DNA of 35,653 nucleotides from Oscillospiraceae bacterium (GCA_015065065.1 SVQX01000002.1:74233-109885); one strand, 5' to 3'; positions 25,556 to 33,948 are shown, counted from the first letter of the stretch. Translations and numbers: made by a program. Notes: generated from the letters alone by a model not told the origin.

Positions 25556-25631
25556 TTAAAATGTACCTCCTGCCACAAAAGTGGCGTAATTTTACTTAAA
25601 ATTTTAATGCCTTTGTCGCGACTTGGGACAT

Positions 25632-25911
25632 AAAAGCAAAAATATCCCGTCGCTGCTGAAAAACAGGGACGGGATATGATAACATATACCGCGGTACCAC
25701 CCGGTTTCCGGAAATTCAATTCCGACACCTCGATTATTGACGGTAACGGTGTCTGCCGTACACGACTACACACCCTTAGGCTTCACCGTGTATGCTCAGA
25801 AGGGAAAGGAAACGGCAAGGGTCTGTCCTCGCTCACAGCACCGCAAACGCGGGCGAGGGCTCTCTGTAAGACCGCAACAGCCGTAACCGACTTCATCACA
25901 GCATTTGTTTA
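25632..25911 (-). promoter_or_regulatory. T-box riboswitch leader of pheST
   Basis: A tRNA-sensing leader that lets transcription into pheS proceed when tRNA-Phe is uncharged. The diagnostic T-box GGGTGGTACCGCGG lies at 25689-25702 (minus). Downstream is an intrinsic terminator with a perfect 10 bp stem ATATCCCGTC / GACGGGATAT (25668-25677 with 25642-25651), followed by TTTTTGCTTTT. CGGG just before the T-box can pair with CCCG in the terminator's 5' arm, giving the antiterminator. Upstream, a CAGAGAG segment and CTGTGAGCGAGG (about 25820-25870) fit the distal Stem I. A UUC (Phe) specifier is expected; several UUC triplets occur at 25796-25812 and I cannot fix which is used. The leader fills the 368 nt gap between pheS and tyrS. 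Confidence 0.93.
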
Positions 25912-25923
25912 TTGCTTTGAGAA

Positions 25924-27144
25924 TTACTCGAAAATAATCTTAATAAAGCTCTTTTTGCCTTTTTTCAGGAGCTTGCCGTCCTTCAGCTCGTCGGGAGTGA
26001 AGGATGCGCGCACGTCAGTAACCTTCTCACCGTCAAGTGTTACGCCGCCCTGCTGGATAGCCTGACGCGCCTCCGACTTGGACTTAACGAGTCCGCCCTT
26101 TACAAGAAGGGAAGGAACGTCGATCTTGCCATCAAAGAGGTCGTCTGCAGTAATGGTACAGGTAGGAACGGAAGCGTTTTCGCCTGTGCCGAACAGAGCG
26201 CGTGCGCTTGCCTGAGCCTTATCGGCTTCCTCGTCACCGTGTACTAGCTTTGTAAGCTCGTATGCAAGAATTTCTTTTGCCTGATTGAGCTGTGCGCCCT
26301 CCCACTTGTCCATCTCGTCGATCTGCTCGAGAGGAAGGAAGGTAAGCATACGGATGCATTTTAGCACGTCGGCATCCGCAACGTTTCTCCAATACTGGTA
26401 GAAATCGTAGGGAGTAGTCTTATTGGGATCCAGCCAAACCGCCCCCGACTGCGTTTTGCCCATCTTCTTGCCCTCGGAGTTGAGAAGCAGGGTGATGGTC
26501 ATAGCGTAAGCATCCTTGCCAAGCTTGCGGCGGATAAGCTCCGTACCGCCAAGCATATTGGACCACTGATCGTCACCGCCGAACTGCATATTGCAGTCGT
26601 AGTGCTGATACAGGTGATAGAAGTCATAGGACTGCATGATCATATAGTTGAATTCAAGGAAGGAGAGTCCCTTTTCCATTCTTTGCTTGTAGCATTCCGC
26701 GGTAAGCATACGGTTGACGGAGAAGCAAGCTCCCACGTCACGCAGAACATCAATGTAATTAAGATTCATAAGCCAATCCGCATTGTTTACCATGATAGCC
26801 TTGCCCTCGCCAAAATCGATAAAGCGGCTCATCTGCTTGTAAAAGCAATCGCAATTGTGCTGAATAGTCTCGGGTGTCATCATCTGACGCATATCGGTGC
26901 GTCCCGAAGGATCGCCGATCATAGCCGTACCGCCGCCGATAAGTACGATAGGACGGTTGCCAGCCATCTGAAGTCGCTTCATCAGGCAGAGAGCCATGAA
27001 GTGACCGACGTGAAGGCTGTCGGCTGTGGGGTCAAAGCCAATGTAGAAAACAGCTTTCCCCTCGTTAATAAGGTCTTTTATCTGTGCTTCGTCGGTGACC
27101 TGGGCAATAAGTCCGCGGGCGACGAGCTCGTCGTAAATTTTCAT
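25924..27144 (-). CDS. tyrS: Tyrosyl-tRNA synthetase
   Basis: Charges tRNA-Tyr; 406 aa, close to the usual bacterial 400-420. Class I features are [18 protein letters not shown] (HIGH motif HVGH at 45-48), [27 protein letters not shown] near residue 190, and the KMSKS loop written KMGKT near residue 230. A C-terminal S4-like RNA-binding domain ends the protein ([20 protein letters not shown]). AAAGGA lies 9 nt before the ATG. It follows glyS after 21 nt and is probably transcribed from the glyS promoter. The T-box leader of pheST begins right at its stop codon, so tyrS has no separate terminator. Confidence 0.97.
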   Translation of the reverse strand: MKIYDELVARGLIAQVTDEAQIKDLINEGKAVFYIGFDPTADSLHVGHFMALCLMKRLQMAGNRPIVLIGGGTAMIGDPSGRTDMRQMMTPETIQHNCDCFYKQMSRFIDFGEGKAIMVNNADWLMNLNYIDVLRDVGACFSVNRMLTAECYKQRMEKGLSFLEFNYMIMQSYDFYHLYQHYDCNMQFGGDDQWSNMLGGTELIRRKLGKDAYAMTITLLLNSEGKKMGKTQSGAVWLDPNKTTPYDFYQYWRNVADADVLKCIRMLTFLPLEQIDEMDKWEGAQLNQAKEILAYELTKLVHGDEEADKAQASARALFGTGENASVPTCTITADDLFDGKIDVPSLLVKGGLVKSKSEARQAIQQGGVTLDGEKVTDVRASFTPDELKDGKLLKKGKKSFIKIIFE

Positions 27145-27165
27145 GTTGGTCTATCCTTTCAAAAA

Positions 27166-28563
27166 TCAGAACTCAAGCACTTTCTCAATGTAAGACTTAA
27201 GCTCGGCAATGGGGAGACGTACCTGCTCCATAGTATCACGGTCGCGGACGGTAACACATCCGTCGGTCTCGGAATCGAAGTCGTAGGTAATGCAAAGGGG
27301 AGTTCCTATTTCGTCCTGACGGCGATAACGCTTACCGATAGAGCCGGTTTCATCGAATTCCATATTGAAATACTTGGAAAGCTCGTCAAATACCTCGCCC
27401 GCCTTATCCGAAAGCTTCTTGGATAAGGGGAGGACTGCTGCCTTTACCGGAGCAAGTGCGGGGTGCAGGTGAAGCACAACGCGCATATCGTTCTTTTCGG
27501 GGTCAACGATCTCCTCGTCGTAAGCATCACAAAGGAATGCAAGCGCTACACGGTCCGCACCGAGAGAGGGCTCGATAACGTAGGGAATATATTTTTCGTT
27601 GGTTTCGGGATCAAAGAATTCCATAGACTCACCCGACACGTTCTGGTGCTGTGTAAGGTCGTAGTCGGTACGGTCTGCAATGCCCCAAAGCTCGCCCCAG
27701 CCGAAGGGGAACAGGAATTCAATATCGGTAGTGCCCTTGGAGTAGAAGCAAAGCTCCTCGGGGCTGTGGTCGCGCAGACGGAGGTTTTCCTTGCGCATAC
27801 CGAGATCATAGAGCCAATTTTCGCAATAAGCTCTCCAATATTCGAACCACTCAAGGTCAGTTCCGGGCTTGCAGAAGAACTCCAGCTCCATCTGCTCGAA
27901 TTCACGGGTACGGAATACAAAGTTACCTGGGGTGATCTCGTTACGGAAGGACTTACCGATCTGACCTACGCCGAAGGGCATCTTGCGGCGGGTAGAACGG
28001 GCAACGTTCTTGAACTGAACGAAAATACCCTGTGCGGTCTCGGGACGAAGGTAAACGGTGTTCGTAGACTCCTCGGTAACGCCGATAAAGGTCTTGAACA
28101 TAAGGTTAAACTTGCGGATAGAGGTAAAGTCACCGCTGCCGCAGGAGGGGCAGGTGATGTGATTTTCCGCGATATACTTGGACATGTCCTCGTCAGACCA
28201 GCCTGCTGGATTTACATCCAGCTTGTTTTCAAAAGCGTAATCCTCAATAAGCTTGTCCGCTCTGTGGCGTGAACGGCAGACCTTGCAGTCCATAAGCGGG
28301 TCGGAGAATCCGCCGAGATGTCCCGAAGCTACCCAAGTCTGGGGGTTCATTATAATAGCGCTGTCAAGTCCAACGTTATATTTACATTCCTGAACGAACT
28401 TCTTCCACCAAGCCTTCTTTACGTTGTTCTTGAACTCAACACCGAGAGGACCGTAATCCCACGAGTTTGCAAGTCCGCCGTAAATTTCAGAGCCGGGGAA
28501 AATAAAGCCGCGGTTTTTACACAGCGCGACGATCTTGTCCATGGTCTTTGCTGAATTATCCAT
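27166..28563 (-). CDS. glyS: Glycyl-tRNA synthetase (single-chain, alpha2 type)
   Basis: Charges tRNA-Gly. This is the homodimeric, eukaryote/archaea-like GlyRS, not the alpha2-beta2 GlyQ/GlyS pair. It has 465 aa with [20 protein letters not shown] at the start, [18 protein letters not shown] (motif 1 area), [13 protein letters not shown] and CPSCGSGDF (cysteine pairs of the inserted zinc region), [16 protein letters not shown], motif 2 [19 protein letters not shown], and motif 3 [14 protein letters not shown]. The anticodon-binding domain starts near residue 365. The ATG has AGGAG 8 nt upstream. It has its own consensus promoter and a short leader with a GC hairpin. No T-box is present in that leader. 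Confidence 0.96.
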   Translation of the reverse strand: MDNSAKTMDKIVALCKNRGFIFPGSEIYGGLANSWDYGPLGVEFKNNVKKAWWKKFVQECKYNVGLDSAIIMNPQTWVASGHLGGFSDPLMDCKVCRSRHRADKLIEDYAFENKLDVNPAGWSDEDMSKYIAENHITCPSCGSGDFTSIRKFNLMFKTFIGVTEESTNTVYLRPETAQGIFVQFKNVARSTRRKMPFGVGQIGKSFRNEITPGNFVFRTREFEQMELEFFCKPGTDLEWFEYWRAYCENWLYDLGMRKENLRLRDHSPEELCFYSKGTTDIEFLFPFGWGELWGIADRTDYDLTQHQNVSGESMEFFDPETNEKYIPYVIEPSLGADRVALAFLCDAYDEEIVDPEKNDMRVVLHLHPALAPVKAAVLPLSKKLSDKAGEVFDELSKYFNMEFDETGSIGKRYRRQDEIGTPLCITYDFDSETDGCVTVRDRDTMEQVRLPIAELKSYIEKVLEF

Positions 28564-28626
28564 AAAAGTATCTCCTTACTGCCGCGGGTTGGCAATGTGT
28601 TTTGCGGCAAAAATATTTATCAAGAT

Positions 28627-28655
28627 ATTTTAACATATGTATAAATATTTGTCAA
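28627..28655 (-). promoter_or_regulatory. Promoter of glyS-tyrS
   Basis: On the minus strand TTGACA (28650-28655), a 17 nt spacer and TAAAAT (28627-28632). The ~55 nt leader contains TGCCGC / GCGGCA arms around an 18 nt loop (about 28580-28609), ending just before the ribosome binding site. Confidence 0.8.
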
Positions 28656-28779
28656 GGGGAGAAGCTCAACTTTTACATTCACCACAAAAAAATATTACAT
28701 TTTCCCGCAGTTTGCGACATACTGACAAATTAAACAAAATAAACTGTCCTCCGCCAGCTGATTTATCGCAAAAAAATCA

Positions 28780-28808
28780 TTGACAGAGCGCGAAAAAAGG
28801 TTTATAAT
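28780..28808 (+). promoter_or_regulatory. Consensus promoter of pncB
   Basis: Perfect TTGACA (28780-28785), 17 nt spacer, perfect TATAAT (28803-28808), 34 nt before the ATG. The rest of the glyS-pncB gap (28656-28779) is AT-rich, with nothing else I can identify. Confidence 0.9.
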
Positions 28809-28842
28809 GATATCATTAAAAAATAACTTGGCGAGGTGTTTT

Positions 28843-30291
28843 ATGAAGGACATATCACGCAATCTGACAATGCTGTGCGATTTCTACGAGCTGACCATGA
28901 GTAACGGATACTTTAAGACCGGACTCAAGGACAGATACGTATATTTCGACGTATTTTACCGCAACAATCTTGACGGCGGAGGATACGCCGTTGTGGCGGG
29001 GCTTGAGCAGATAGTTGAGTACGTTCAAAATCTGCATTTTGACGACGACGATATTGCTTATCTGCGCAAGAAAAACATTTTTGACGAGGAGTTTTTGGAT
29101 TACCTCAAGGATTTCCGTTTTACGGGGGATATATGGGCAATCCCCGAGGGAACCTACGTATTTCCCGGCGAGCCACTTATCACCGTAAGAGCAAAGGCGA
29201 TAGAAGCGCAGTTCATTGAAACTTACATTCTCATGATAATCAACCATGAGTCCCTTATAGCAACCAAGGCGTCGAGGATAGCACGCGCCGCAAAGGGAAG
29301 AGCGGTAAGCGAGTTTGGCTCTCGCCGTGCGCAAGGTGCTGATGCCGCTATTTTGGGTGCAAGAGCTGCTTATATTGGCGGCTGCAACTCCACCGCCTGC
29401 ACCATATCCGACGAGGTTTACGGCGTTCCTGCGGGCGGTACTATGGCACACTCGTGGGTGCAAATGTTTGACGACGAGTTTACTGCGTTCAAGAACTACT
29501 GTGAGATCTATCCCAACAATGCTACTCTGCTTATCGACACCTTTAACGTGCTTGAATCGGGACTTCCCAATGCTATAAGGGCATTTGAAACAGTACTCAA
29601 GCCTCTTGGGATCACCAACTGTGCCGTCCGTATAGATTCGGGAGATATCACGTACCTTACCAAAAAGATACGTCAAAAGCTGGACGAGGCGGGCTGGTAC
29701 AACTGCAGGATCATAGTTTCCAACTCGCTCGACGAGTATATCATACGCGAGCTTATCCGTCAGGGCGCGGAGGTGGACGCATTTGGTGTCGGCGAGCGAC
29801 TCATTACAGCAAAGAGCGATCCCGTTTTTGGCGGCGTTTACAAGCTGTGTGCCGTTGAGGACGACGAAGGAAACGTCATTCCCAAAATTAAGATAAGTGA
29901 GAACGTCGGCAAGATTACCACGCCTCATTTCAAGAAGGTCTACCGCTTGCGTGCAAAGGATACGGGGAAGGCTGAGGCAGACCTTATCTGCGTTTACGAC
30001 GAGGTTATCGACGACTCTAAGCCGCTCGAAATTTTCGATCCGATAGCTACATGGAAGCGCAAGACGATGACAAACTTTACTGCCACCGAGCTGCTTGTTC
30101 CCATATTCAAAAACGGCGAGCTTGTGTACAAGCTTCCGACGCTTGAGGAAATACGCCGTCACTGCGAGGATGAAAGAAACGGTATGTGGGAGGAGGTCAA
30201 GCGCTTTACAAATCCCCATAACTATTACGTTGACCTGTCCCATAAGCTATGGGATATCAAGCACGAGATGCTCAACCGCAAAAAGCACTGA
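28843..30291 (+). CDS. pncB: Nicotinate phosphoribosyltransferase
   Basis: Forms nicotinate mononucleotide from nicotinate and PRPP, the entry to NAD salvage (Preiss-Handler). From the ATG at 28843 (GAGGTG 4 nt upstream) it has 482 aa, the long Gram-positive form. Recognisable parts are LTMLCDFYELTMSNGYF at the N-terminus, SEFGSRRAQGADAA near residue 171, GGTMAHSWVQMF near residue 205 (the phosphorylatable histidine of the family), AVRIDSGDITYL near residue 267 (PRPP side), SNSLDEYII, and AFGVGERLITAKSDPVFGGVYKL near residue 325. It is monocistronic, with its own consensus promoter and terminator. No nadD, nadE or pncA is adjacent. Confidence 0.96.
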   Translation: MKDISRNLTMLCDFYELTMSNGYFKTGLKDRYVYFDVFYRNNLDGGGYAVVAGLEQIVEYVQNLHFDDDDIAYLRKKNIFDEEFLDYLKDFRFTGDIWAIPEGTYVFPGEPLITVRAKAIEAQFIETYILMIINHESLIATKASRIARAAKGRAVSEFGSRRAQGADAAILGARAAYIGGCNSTACTISDEVYGVPAGGTMAHSWVQMFDDEFTAFKNYCEIYPNNATLLIDTFNVLESGLPNAIRAFETVLKPLGITNCAVRIDSGDITYLTKKIRQKLDEAGWYNCRIIVSNSLDEYIIRELIRQGAEVDAFGVGERLITAKSDPVFGGVYKLCAVEDDEGNVIPKIKISENVGKITTPHFKKVYRLRAKDTGKAEADLICVYDEVIDDSKPLEIFDPIATWKRKTMTNFTATELLVPIFKNGELVYKLPTLEEIRRHCEDERNGMWEEVKRFTNPHNYYVDLSHKLWDIKHEMLNRKKH

Positions 30292-30299
30292 TAATTTAA

Positions 30300-30337
30300 A
30301 AGCTCCCGCGAAAAGCTTCACGGGAGCTTGATTTTAT
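30300..30337. terminator. Bidirectional terminator between pncB and the membrane-protein gene
   Basis: A 9 bp stem AAGCTCCCG (30300-30308) / CGGGAGCTT (30321-30329). The plus side is followed by GATTTTATT, and the minus side also ends in TTTT (AGCTTTTAAATT), so it can stop both convergent transcripts. Confidence 0.8.
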
Positions 30338-30897
30338 TCTGTATCCTCAGCTTCTGCCTTGGATCTCGAAAAATGATAGATCGACAGTATACCTACGGGA
30401 AATATAAATCGGATAAACCAACCGAGAGATCGGCGCAAAAGCGTGATAACTCCGCCATCCTCATATCTCTCGACAGTACCCGCAATATGGGCTGCAGTAT
30501 TCATATCACTGCTGATCTTTGCGACCACGGGAAGCAGAACTGCGTATACCAATACGCCAACAAGGATCACCTCAAACGCCATTTCGCGTTGCAGAATACC
30601 GTCCTCGCGGTTATAACGCTTGTAGACTGCATACTGGAAAACGCAAACGGTTATAAGAGGCAGAAGCATTGCAAATTCGTCCAGCATCCAAGCGAGGGAT
30701 TTCTGCCATCCCTTGTCCTTGGTAAGCTCGTAATCCTTCATAAGGTTATCTTGCAGGTCGGAGATCGCTGTAAGATACACCCCAAGCTCAACGGATATGA
30801 GCAAAAATAGCAATACCGATATAATAATTATGCGAACAATACTCACCTTGAGAGGCGGATATTTTTGCTCGACAGCAGTAATATTTGACATCTTCAT
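30334..30897 (-). CDS. Uncharacterised membrane protein with about four transmembrane segments
   Basis: A 187 aa protein I cannot assign. Hydrophobic stretches lie at about residues 23-42 (IIIISVLLFLLISVELGVYL), 73-90 (FAMLLPLITVCVFQYAV), 107-126 (FEVILVGVLVYAVLLPVV) and 158-175 (LGWFIRFIFPVGILSIY). Between the first two is a charged loop with a KDKGWQKSLAWMLDE amphipathic piece. There is no signal-peptidase site and no catalytic motif. Three ATGs occur in the first five codons. The one at 30895-30897 was chosen because AAGG lies 7 nt before it; the first at 30903 is too close to the ribosome binding site. It has its own promoter and is convergent with pncB. Confidence 0.72.
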   Translation of the reverse strand: MKMSNITAVEQKYPPLKVSIVRIIIISVLLFLLISVELGVYLTAISDLQDNLMKDYELTKDKGWQKSLAWMLDEFAMLLPLITVCVFQYAVYKRYNREDGILQREMAFEVILVGVLVYAVLLPVVAKISSDMNTAAHIAGTVERYEDGGVITLLRRSLGWFIRFIFPVGILSIYHFSRSKAEAEDTE

Positions 30898-30925
30898 CAC
30901 CATACCTTCTTAGTTAACTGCAATC

Positions 30926-30954
30926 ATTATAGCACATTATTTGGGTTTTGTAAA
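30926..30954 (-). promoter_or_regulatory. Promoter of the small membrane-protein gene
   Basis: On the minus strand TTTACA (30949-30954), 17 nt spacer, perfect TATAAT (30926-30931). Confidence 0.8.
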
Positions 30955-30988
30955 GGACAATTTCACTCATATAAATGTTTTTTACTCG

Positions 30989-31017
30989 TTGACAGCGAGC
31001 AAAAAATATGTTATCAT
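30989..31017 (+). promoter_or_regulatory. Promoter of the small Cys-rich protein gene
   Basis: TTGACA (30989-30994), 17 nt spacer, TATCAT (31012-31017), 29 nt before the ATG. Confidence 0.75.
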
Positions 31018-31046
31018 AAACAAAAGCGTAAAGGGGGGCGGAATTT

Positions 31047-31250
31047 ATGAATAAAAACGCAAGTAAAAAGAGCAGCCAAAGCCGTTGCGAGGATTGCGAA
31101 TTTTACGACTACGACGAATACGTGGACGCCTACGTTTGCAATATGTCACTTGACGAGGACGAAATGGCAAGCTTTTTACAGGCAAGGACAAACCGCTGTC
31201 CTTATTATCGAAAATACGACGAATATAAAAGCGTTCACAAGCAGATCTGA
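31047..31250 (+). CDS. Small cysteine-containing acidic protein (DUF6472-like)
   Basis: A 67 aa protein of the sort found in many Clostridia, which I recall as DUF6472; the match is by pattern only. It has CEDCEFYDYDEY near residue 14, YVCNMSLDEDEM near residue 30, and RCPYYRKYDEYK near residue 50. Four cysteines in a C-x2-C ... C ... C layout suggest a small zinc-binding fold. It is rich in Asp, Glu and Tyr. AAAGGGGGGCGG lies directly before the ATG, a very strong ribosome binding site, and a good promoter stands upstream. It ends 1 nt from the convergent nth stop codon with no terminator between. Function unknown. Confidence 0.85.
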   Translation: MNKNASKKSSQSRCEDCEFYDYDEYVDAYVCNMSLDEDEMASFLQARTNRCPYYRKYDEYKSVHKQI

Positions 31251-31251
31251 A

Positions 31252-31926
31252 CTATTCGTTTTTATGGGCGCACAGGTCCGAAAGCGGACACTCTGCACAT
31301 TTTGGGGAACGTGCGATGCAGGTATCTCTGCCGAATTCAACTATTCGGTGACAAAATCCGCTCTGCCTATCGGGCGGGATAATGTCTGACAGAATACGCT
31401 CCACCTTCTGCGGGTCTTTAAGGTCCTCGGAATAGAATCCCAGCCTTCCGCAAATGCGGATACAGTGCGTATCGGCAACAACGGCGGGAAGTCCGAATAT
31501 GTCGCCGCGCAAAAGATTCGCTATTTTTCTGCCCACTCCCGGCAGGCGCAAAAGCTCGTCCATGTCAGTTGGAAGCACTCCGTTGTATTCGTCCAGAAGC
31601 ATTATAGCTGAGGCTTTTATACTTTCCGCCTTTGTACGGAAAAGTCCGCACGGACGCACGATATCCTCAAGCTCGTGAATATCACATTCAGCCAATTCTC
31701 GGAGAGTCGTGTATTTTTTGAACAACTCCTCACAGACGATATTCACCCTCGCGTCGGTGCATTGAGCTGACAGTCGCGCCATCACAAGCAATCTCCAACC
31801 GTCGGGAAGCATCACGTCCAGCGGATCCTTACCGGATTCATGTCCCCATTTGAGCGCACAAACCGCATAGGGGTATATATCGTAAAGTCTGTCGCATATT
31901 GCGGCGGCTTTTTCTTTTGCGTTCAT
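31252..31926 (-). CDS. nth: Endonuclease III (DNA glycosylase/AP lyase)
   Basis: Removes oxidised pyrimidines and nicks abasic sites. At 224 aa it is full length. LLVMARLSAQCTDARVN near residue 46 is the conserved substrate face. The helix-hairpin-helix LPGVGRKIANLL carries the catalytic Lys (near residue 132), and VVADTHCIRI the catalytic Asp (near residue 149). The C-terminus has the 4Fe-4S loop with spacing C-x6-C-x2-C-x5-C (CIARSPKCAECPLSDLC). A short insert GHESGKDPLDVMLPDG occurs near residues 28-43, slightly longer than in E. coli. The ATG has CGGAGA about 7 nt upstream. It has its own fully consensus promoter and is divergent from transketolase. Confidence 0.96.
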   Translation of the reverse strand: MNAKEKAAAICDRLYDIYPYAVCALKWGHESGKDPLDVMLPDGWRLLVMARLSAQCTDARVNIVCEELFKKYTTLRELAECDIHELEDIVRPCGLFRTKAESIKASAIMLLDEYNGVLPTDMDELLRLPGVGRKIANLLRGDIFGLPAVVADTHCIRICGRLGFYSEDLKDPQKVERILSDIIPPDRQSGFCHRIVEFGRDTCIARSPKCAECPLSDLCAHKNE

Positions 31927-31960
31927 TTTCAGTCTCCGTTGTCACATTATTTACTGTTCT

Positions 31961-31989
31961 ATTATAAACCAAACGCCGCGTTTTGTCAA
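31961..31989 (-). promoter_or_regulatory. Consensus promoter of nth with palindrome filling the spacer
   Basis: On the minus strand perfect TTGACA (31984-31989), 17 nt spacer, perfect TATAAT (31961-31966). The inverted repeat AAACGC-C-GCGTTT (31971-31983) occupies the spacer and touches the -35 box, comparable with the palindrome in the polA promoter. Confidence 0.85.
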
Positions 31990-32023
31990 GAACGGGTAAA
32001 TTATAAAAAATGGTGTCCAAGCC

Positions 32024-32052
32024 TTGACAAAGGAGAGAAAAAAGTGTATAAT
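32024..32052 (+). promoter_or_regulatory. Consensus promoter of the transketolase operon
   Basis: Perfect TTGACA (32024-32029), 17 nt spacer, perfect TATAAT (32047-32052), 45 nt before the ATG of the first subunit gene. Confidence 0.9.
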
Positions 32053-32097
32053 TACCTATACTGTCGTATTACACCATGAGAAAGGAAAGTTTGTATC

Positions 32098-32934
32098 ATG
32101 AATAACGAAAAAAAGCTTGATATCGGCATGCTCAGGCGCAACGCCGCCACGATAAGACTGGGTATCATTGAAGCAACTCATGCAGCAGCTTCGGGACATC
32201 CCGGCGGATCGCTGTCAATAGCGGATATCATGTCATATCTCTATTTTTACAAGATGAACGTTTCTCCCGAAAATCCCAAGGATGAAAATCGGGACAGATT
32301 CGTGCTTTCAAAGGGACACGCCGCACCTGCGCTTTACGCAACTCTTGCGCTTAAAGGATATTTTCCTTTCGAAACATTAAAAACTCTCCGTCAGGCGGAT
32401 TCCATTTTGCAAGGACATCCCGACCTCAAAAAGATCCCCGGAGTTGATATGACCACGGGTTCTCTCGGTCAGGGAATCTCCGCTGCTTGCGGAATGGCTC
32501 TTGCCGCAAAGCTTGACAACAAGGATAACCGCGTTTACTGCATCGTCGGTGACGGCGAATGTGAGGAGGGTGAGGTCTGGGAGGCGGCAATGTTCGCCGC
32601 TCGCTACGGACTTGATAACCTTTGCATTGTCGTTGACTGGAACGGATTGCAGATCGACGGCGCTATCACGGATATAGTAAACCCCGCACCCTTCGATGCA
32701 AAATTCGATGCGTTTGGCTTCAACGTGATCTCCATCAATGCTCACGATTTCGACGAGATCGACTATGCATTTACCACTGCAGAGAATACTAAGGGCAAGC
32801 CCACCGTGATCATTGCAAAATCCGTTAAGGGCAAAGGCGTTTCCTTCATGGAAAATCAGGTCAAGTGGCACGGAAGCGCCCCCAACGCCGAGCAGTACGC
32901 CGTTGCTGTCGAAGAAATCAAGGCGCAGATGTAA
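32098..32934 (+). CDS. Transketolase, N-terminal (TPP-binding) subunit
   Basis: The 278 aa N-terminal half of a split transketolase, which moves two-carbon units in the pentose phosphate pathway. HAAASGHPGGSLSIADIMSY near residue 27 and SKGHAAPALYA near residue 71 carry the conserved histidines. TGSLGQGISAACGMA near residue 121 and the TPP motif GDGECEEGEVWEA starting near residue 152, ending in VVDWNGLQIDG, bind thiamine diphosphate and a divalent metal. The protein stops before the pyrimidine-binding domain, which the next gene provides. The ATG has AAAGGAAAG about 11 nt upstream. The second subunit gene follows after 12 nt. Confidence 0.95.
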   Translation: MNNEKKLDIGMLRRNAATIRLGIIEATHAAASGHPGGSLSIADIMSYLYFYKMNVSPENPKDENRDRFVLSKGHAAPALYATLALKGYFPFETLKTLRQADSILQGHPDLKKIPGVDMTTGSLGQGISAACGMALAAKLDNKDNRVYCIVGDGECEEGEVWEAAMFAARYGLDNLCIVVDWNGLQIDGAITDIVNPAPFDAKFDAFGFNVISINAHDFDEIDYAFTTAENTKGKPTVIIAKSVKGKGVSFMENQVKWHGSAPNAEQYAVAVEEIKAQM

Positions 32935-32946
32935 GGAGGTAGAGCT

Positions 32947-33897
32947 ATGGAATTCAAATACGGTGATAAAATAGCTACGCGTGAGGCTTACGGTAAGGTT
33001 CTCGCAGAGCTTGGTGCTGAGCATGATTTCGTTGTGCTTGACGCCGATCTTGCGGAGGCTACCAAGACAGTTTATTTCAAAAAAGCATTTCCCGACAGAT
33101 TTTTCGATTGCGGTATTGCCGAGAGTAATATGATTGGTATTGCAGCAGGACTTGCGGCGGCAGGAAAGCCTGTTTTCGCGTCCTCATTCGCTATGTTTGC
33201 CGCAGGCAGAGCCTTCGAGCAAATCCGCAACAGCGTGGCTTATCCTCATCTTAACGTAAAGATCGCGGCTACACATGCGGGTATCACAGTCGGCGAGGAC
33301 GGCGCGACTCATCAGTGCCTTGAGGATCTTGCACTGATGCGCGTTATCCCCGGAATGACCGTCGTAAACCCCTCTGACGCTGTTGAAGCAGCCGCGGCGC
33401 TGAAGGCGGCTCTCGAAACCGACGGACCGTTTTATCTGCGCTTTGGCAGATACGCAGTTCCCGTAATTCATAACCCCGATGGATACAGGTTTGAGCTTGG
33501 AAAGGGCGAGCTGCTTCGGGACGGCAAGGACGCGACCGTTGTGGCTACGGGAATGATGGTATCTCTTGCTCTTGAAGCGGCTGAAAAGCTTGCGGCTGAA
33601 AATATTTCCGTGCGCGTTGTAAATATTCACACAATTAAGCCTATCGACGCGGACATAATTTCCGCCGCTGCCCGCGAAACGGGTGCTATCGTCACTGCCG
33701 AGGAGCATAACATCATTGGCGGTCTTGGCTCTGCGGTAGCCGAGGCGGTTGCCGAGTGCTGTCCCGTACCTGTGCTTCGCGTTGGTGTTGAGGATACCTT
33801 CGGACGCTCGGGCAAGGTTCCGCCTCTGCTTGAAATGTACGGACTTACCGCTGATAATATTGCGGACAAGGTACGCAAGGCTATCGCACTTAAATAA
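32947..33897 (+). CDS. Transketolase, C-terminal (pyrimidine-binding) subunit
   Basis: The 316 aa partner of the preceding gene. FDCGIAESNMIGIAAGLA near residue 56 holds the catalytic Glu that activates the TPP pyrimidine ring. ATHAGITVGEDGATHQCLEDL near residue 113 binds sugar phosphate. The C-terminal domain begins near residue 185 (ATVVATGMMVSLALEAAE). AAGGAGGT overlaps the stop codon of the first subunit gene and lies 7 nt before this ATG, so the two halves should be made in equal amounts. Two-gene transketolases of this kind are common in Clostridia. The alternative, a DXS-like or sulfopyruvate-type enzyme, is less likely given the full transketolase motifs. A terminator follows. Confidence 0.95.
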   Translation: MEFKYGDKIATREAYGKVLAELGAEHDFVVLDADLAEATKTVYFKKAFPDRFFDCGIAESNMIGIAAGLAAAGKPVFASSFAMFAAGRAFEQIRNSVAYPHLNVKIAATHAGITVGEDGATHQCLEDLALMRVIPGMTVVNPSDAVEAAAALKAALETDGPFYLRFGRYAVPVIHNPDGYRFELGKGELLRDGKDATVVATGMMVSLALEAAEKLAAENISVRVVNIHTIKPIDADIISAAARETGAIVTAEEHNIIGGLGSAVAEAVAECCPVPVLRVGVEDTFGRSGKVPPLLEMYGLTADNIADKVRKAIALK

Positions 33898-33914
33898 TTA
33901 TATCAGTCAACGTT

Positions 33915-33948
33915 AAAGCGGCTATCCGACAAGGACAGCCGCTTTTTT
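33915..33948 (+). terminator. Terminator of the transketolase operon
   Basis: Stem AAGCGGCT (33916-33923) / AGCCGCTT (33937-33944), extended inward by CC/GG across one mismatch, then TTTTTT. Confidence 0.88.

Noticed and set aside
27145-27165. Possible second T-box between glyS and tyrS
   Set aside because: The gap is only 21 nt, enough for a ribosome binding site only.
28780-28842. Extended start of pncB
   Set aside because: The extension covers the perfect TTGACA-17-TATAAT promoter; the ATG at 28843 has GAGGTG upstream.
28855-30243. Long (462 codon) open frame antisense to pncB
   Set aside because: It is the shadow of the pncB codon pattern; its translation has no recognisable motif, no ribosome binding site, and the plus-strand gene is unambiguous.
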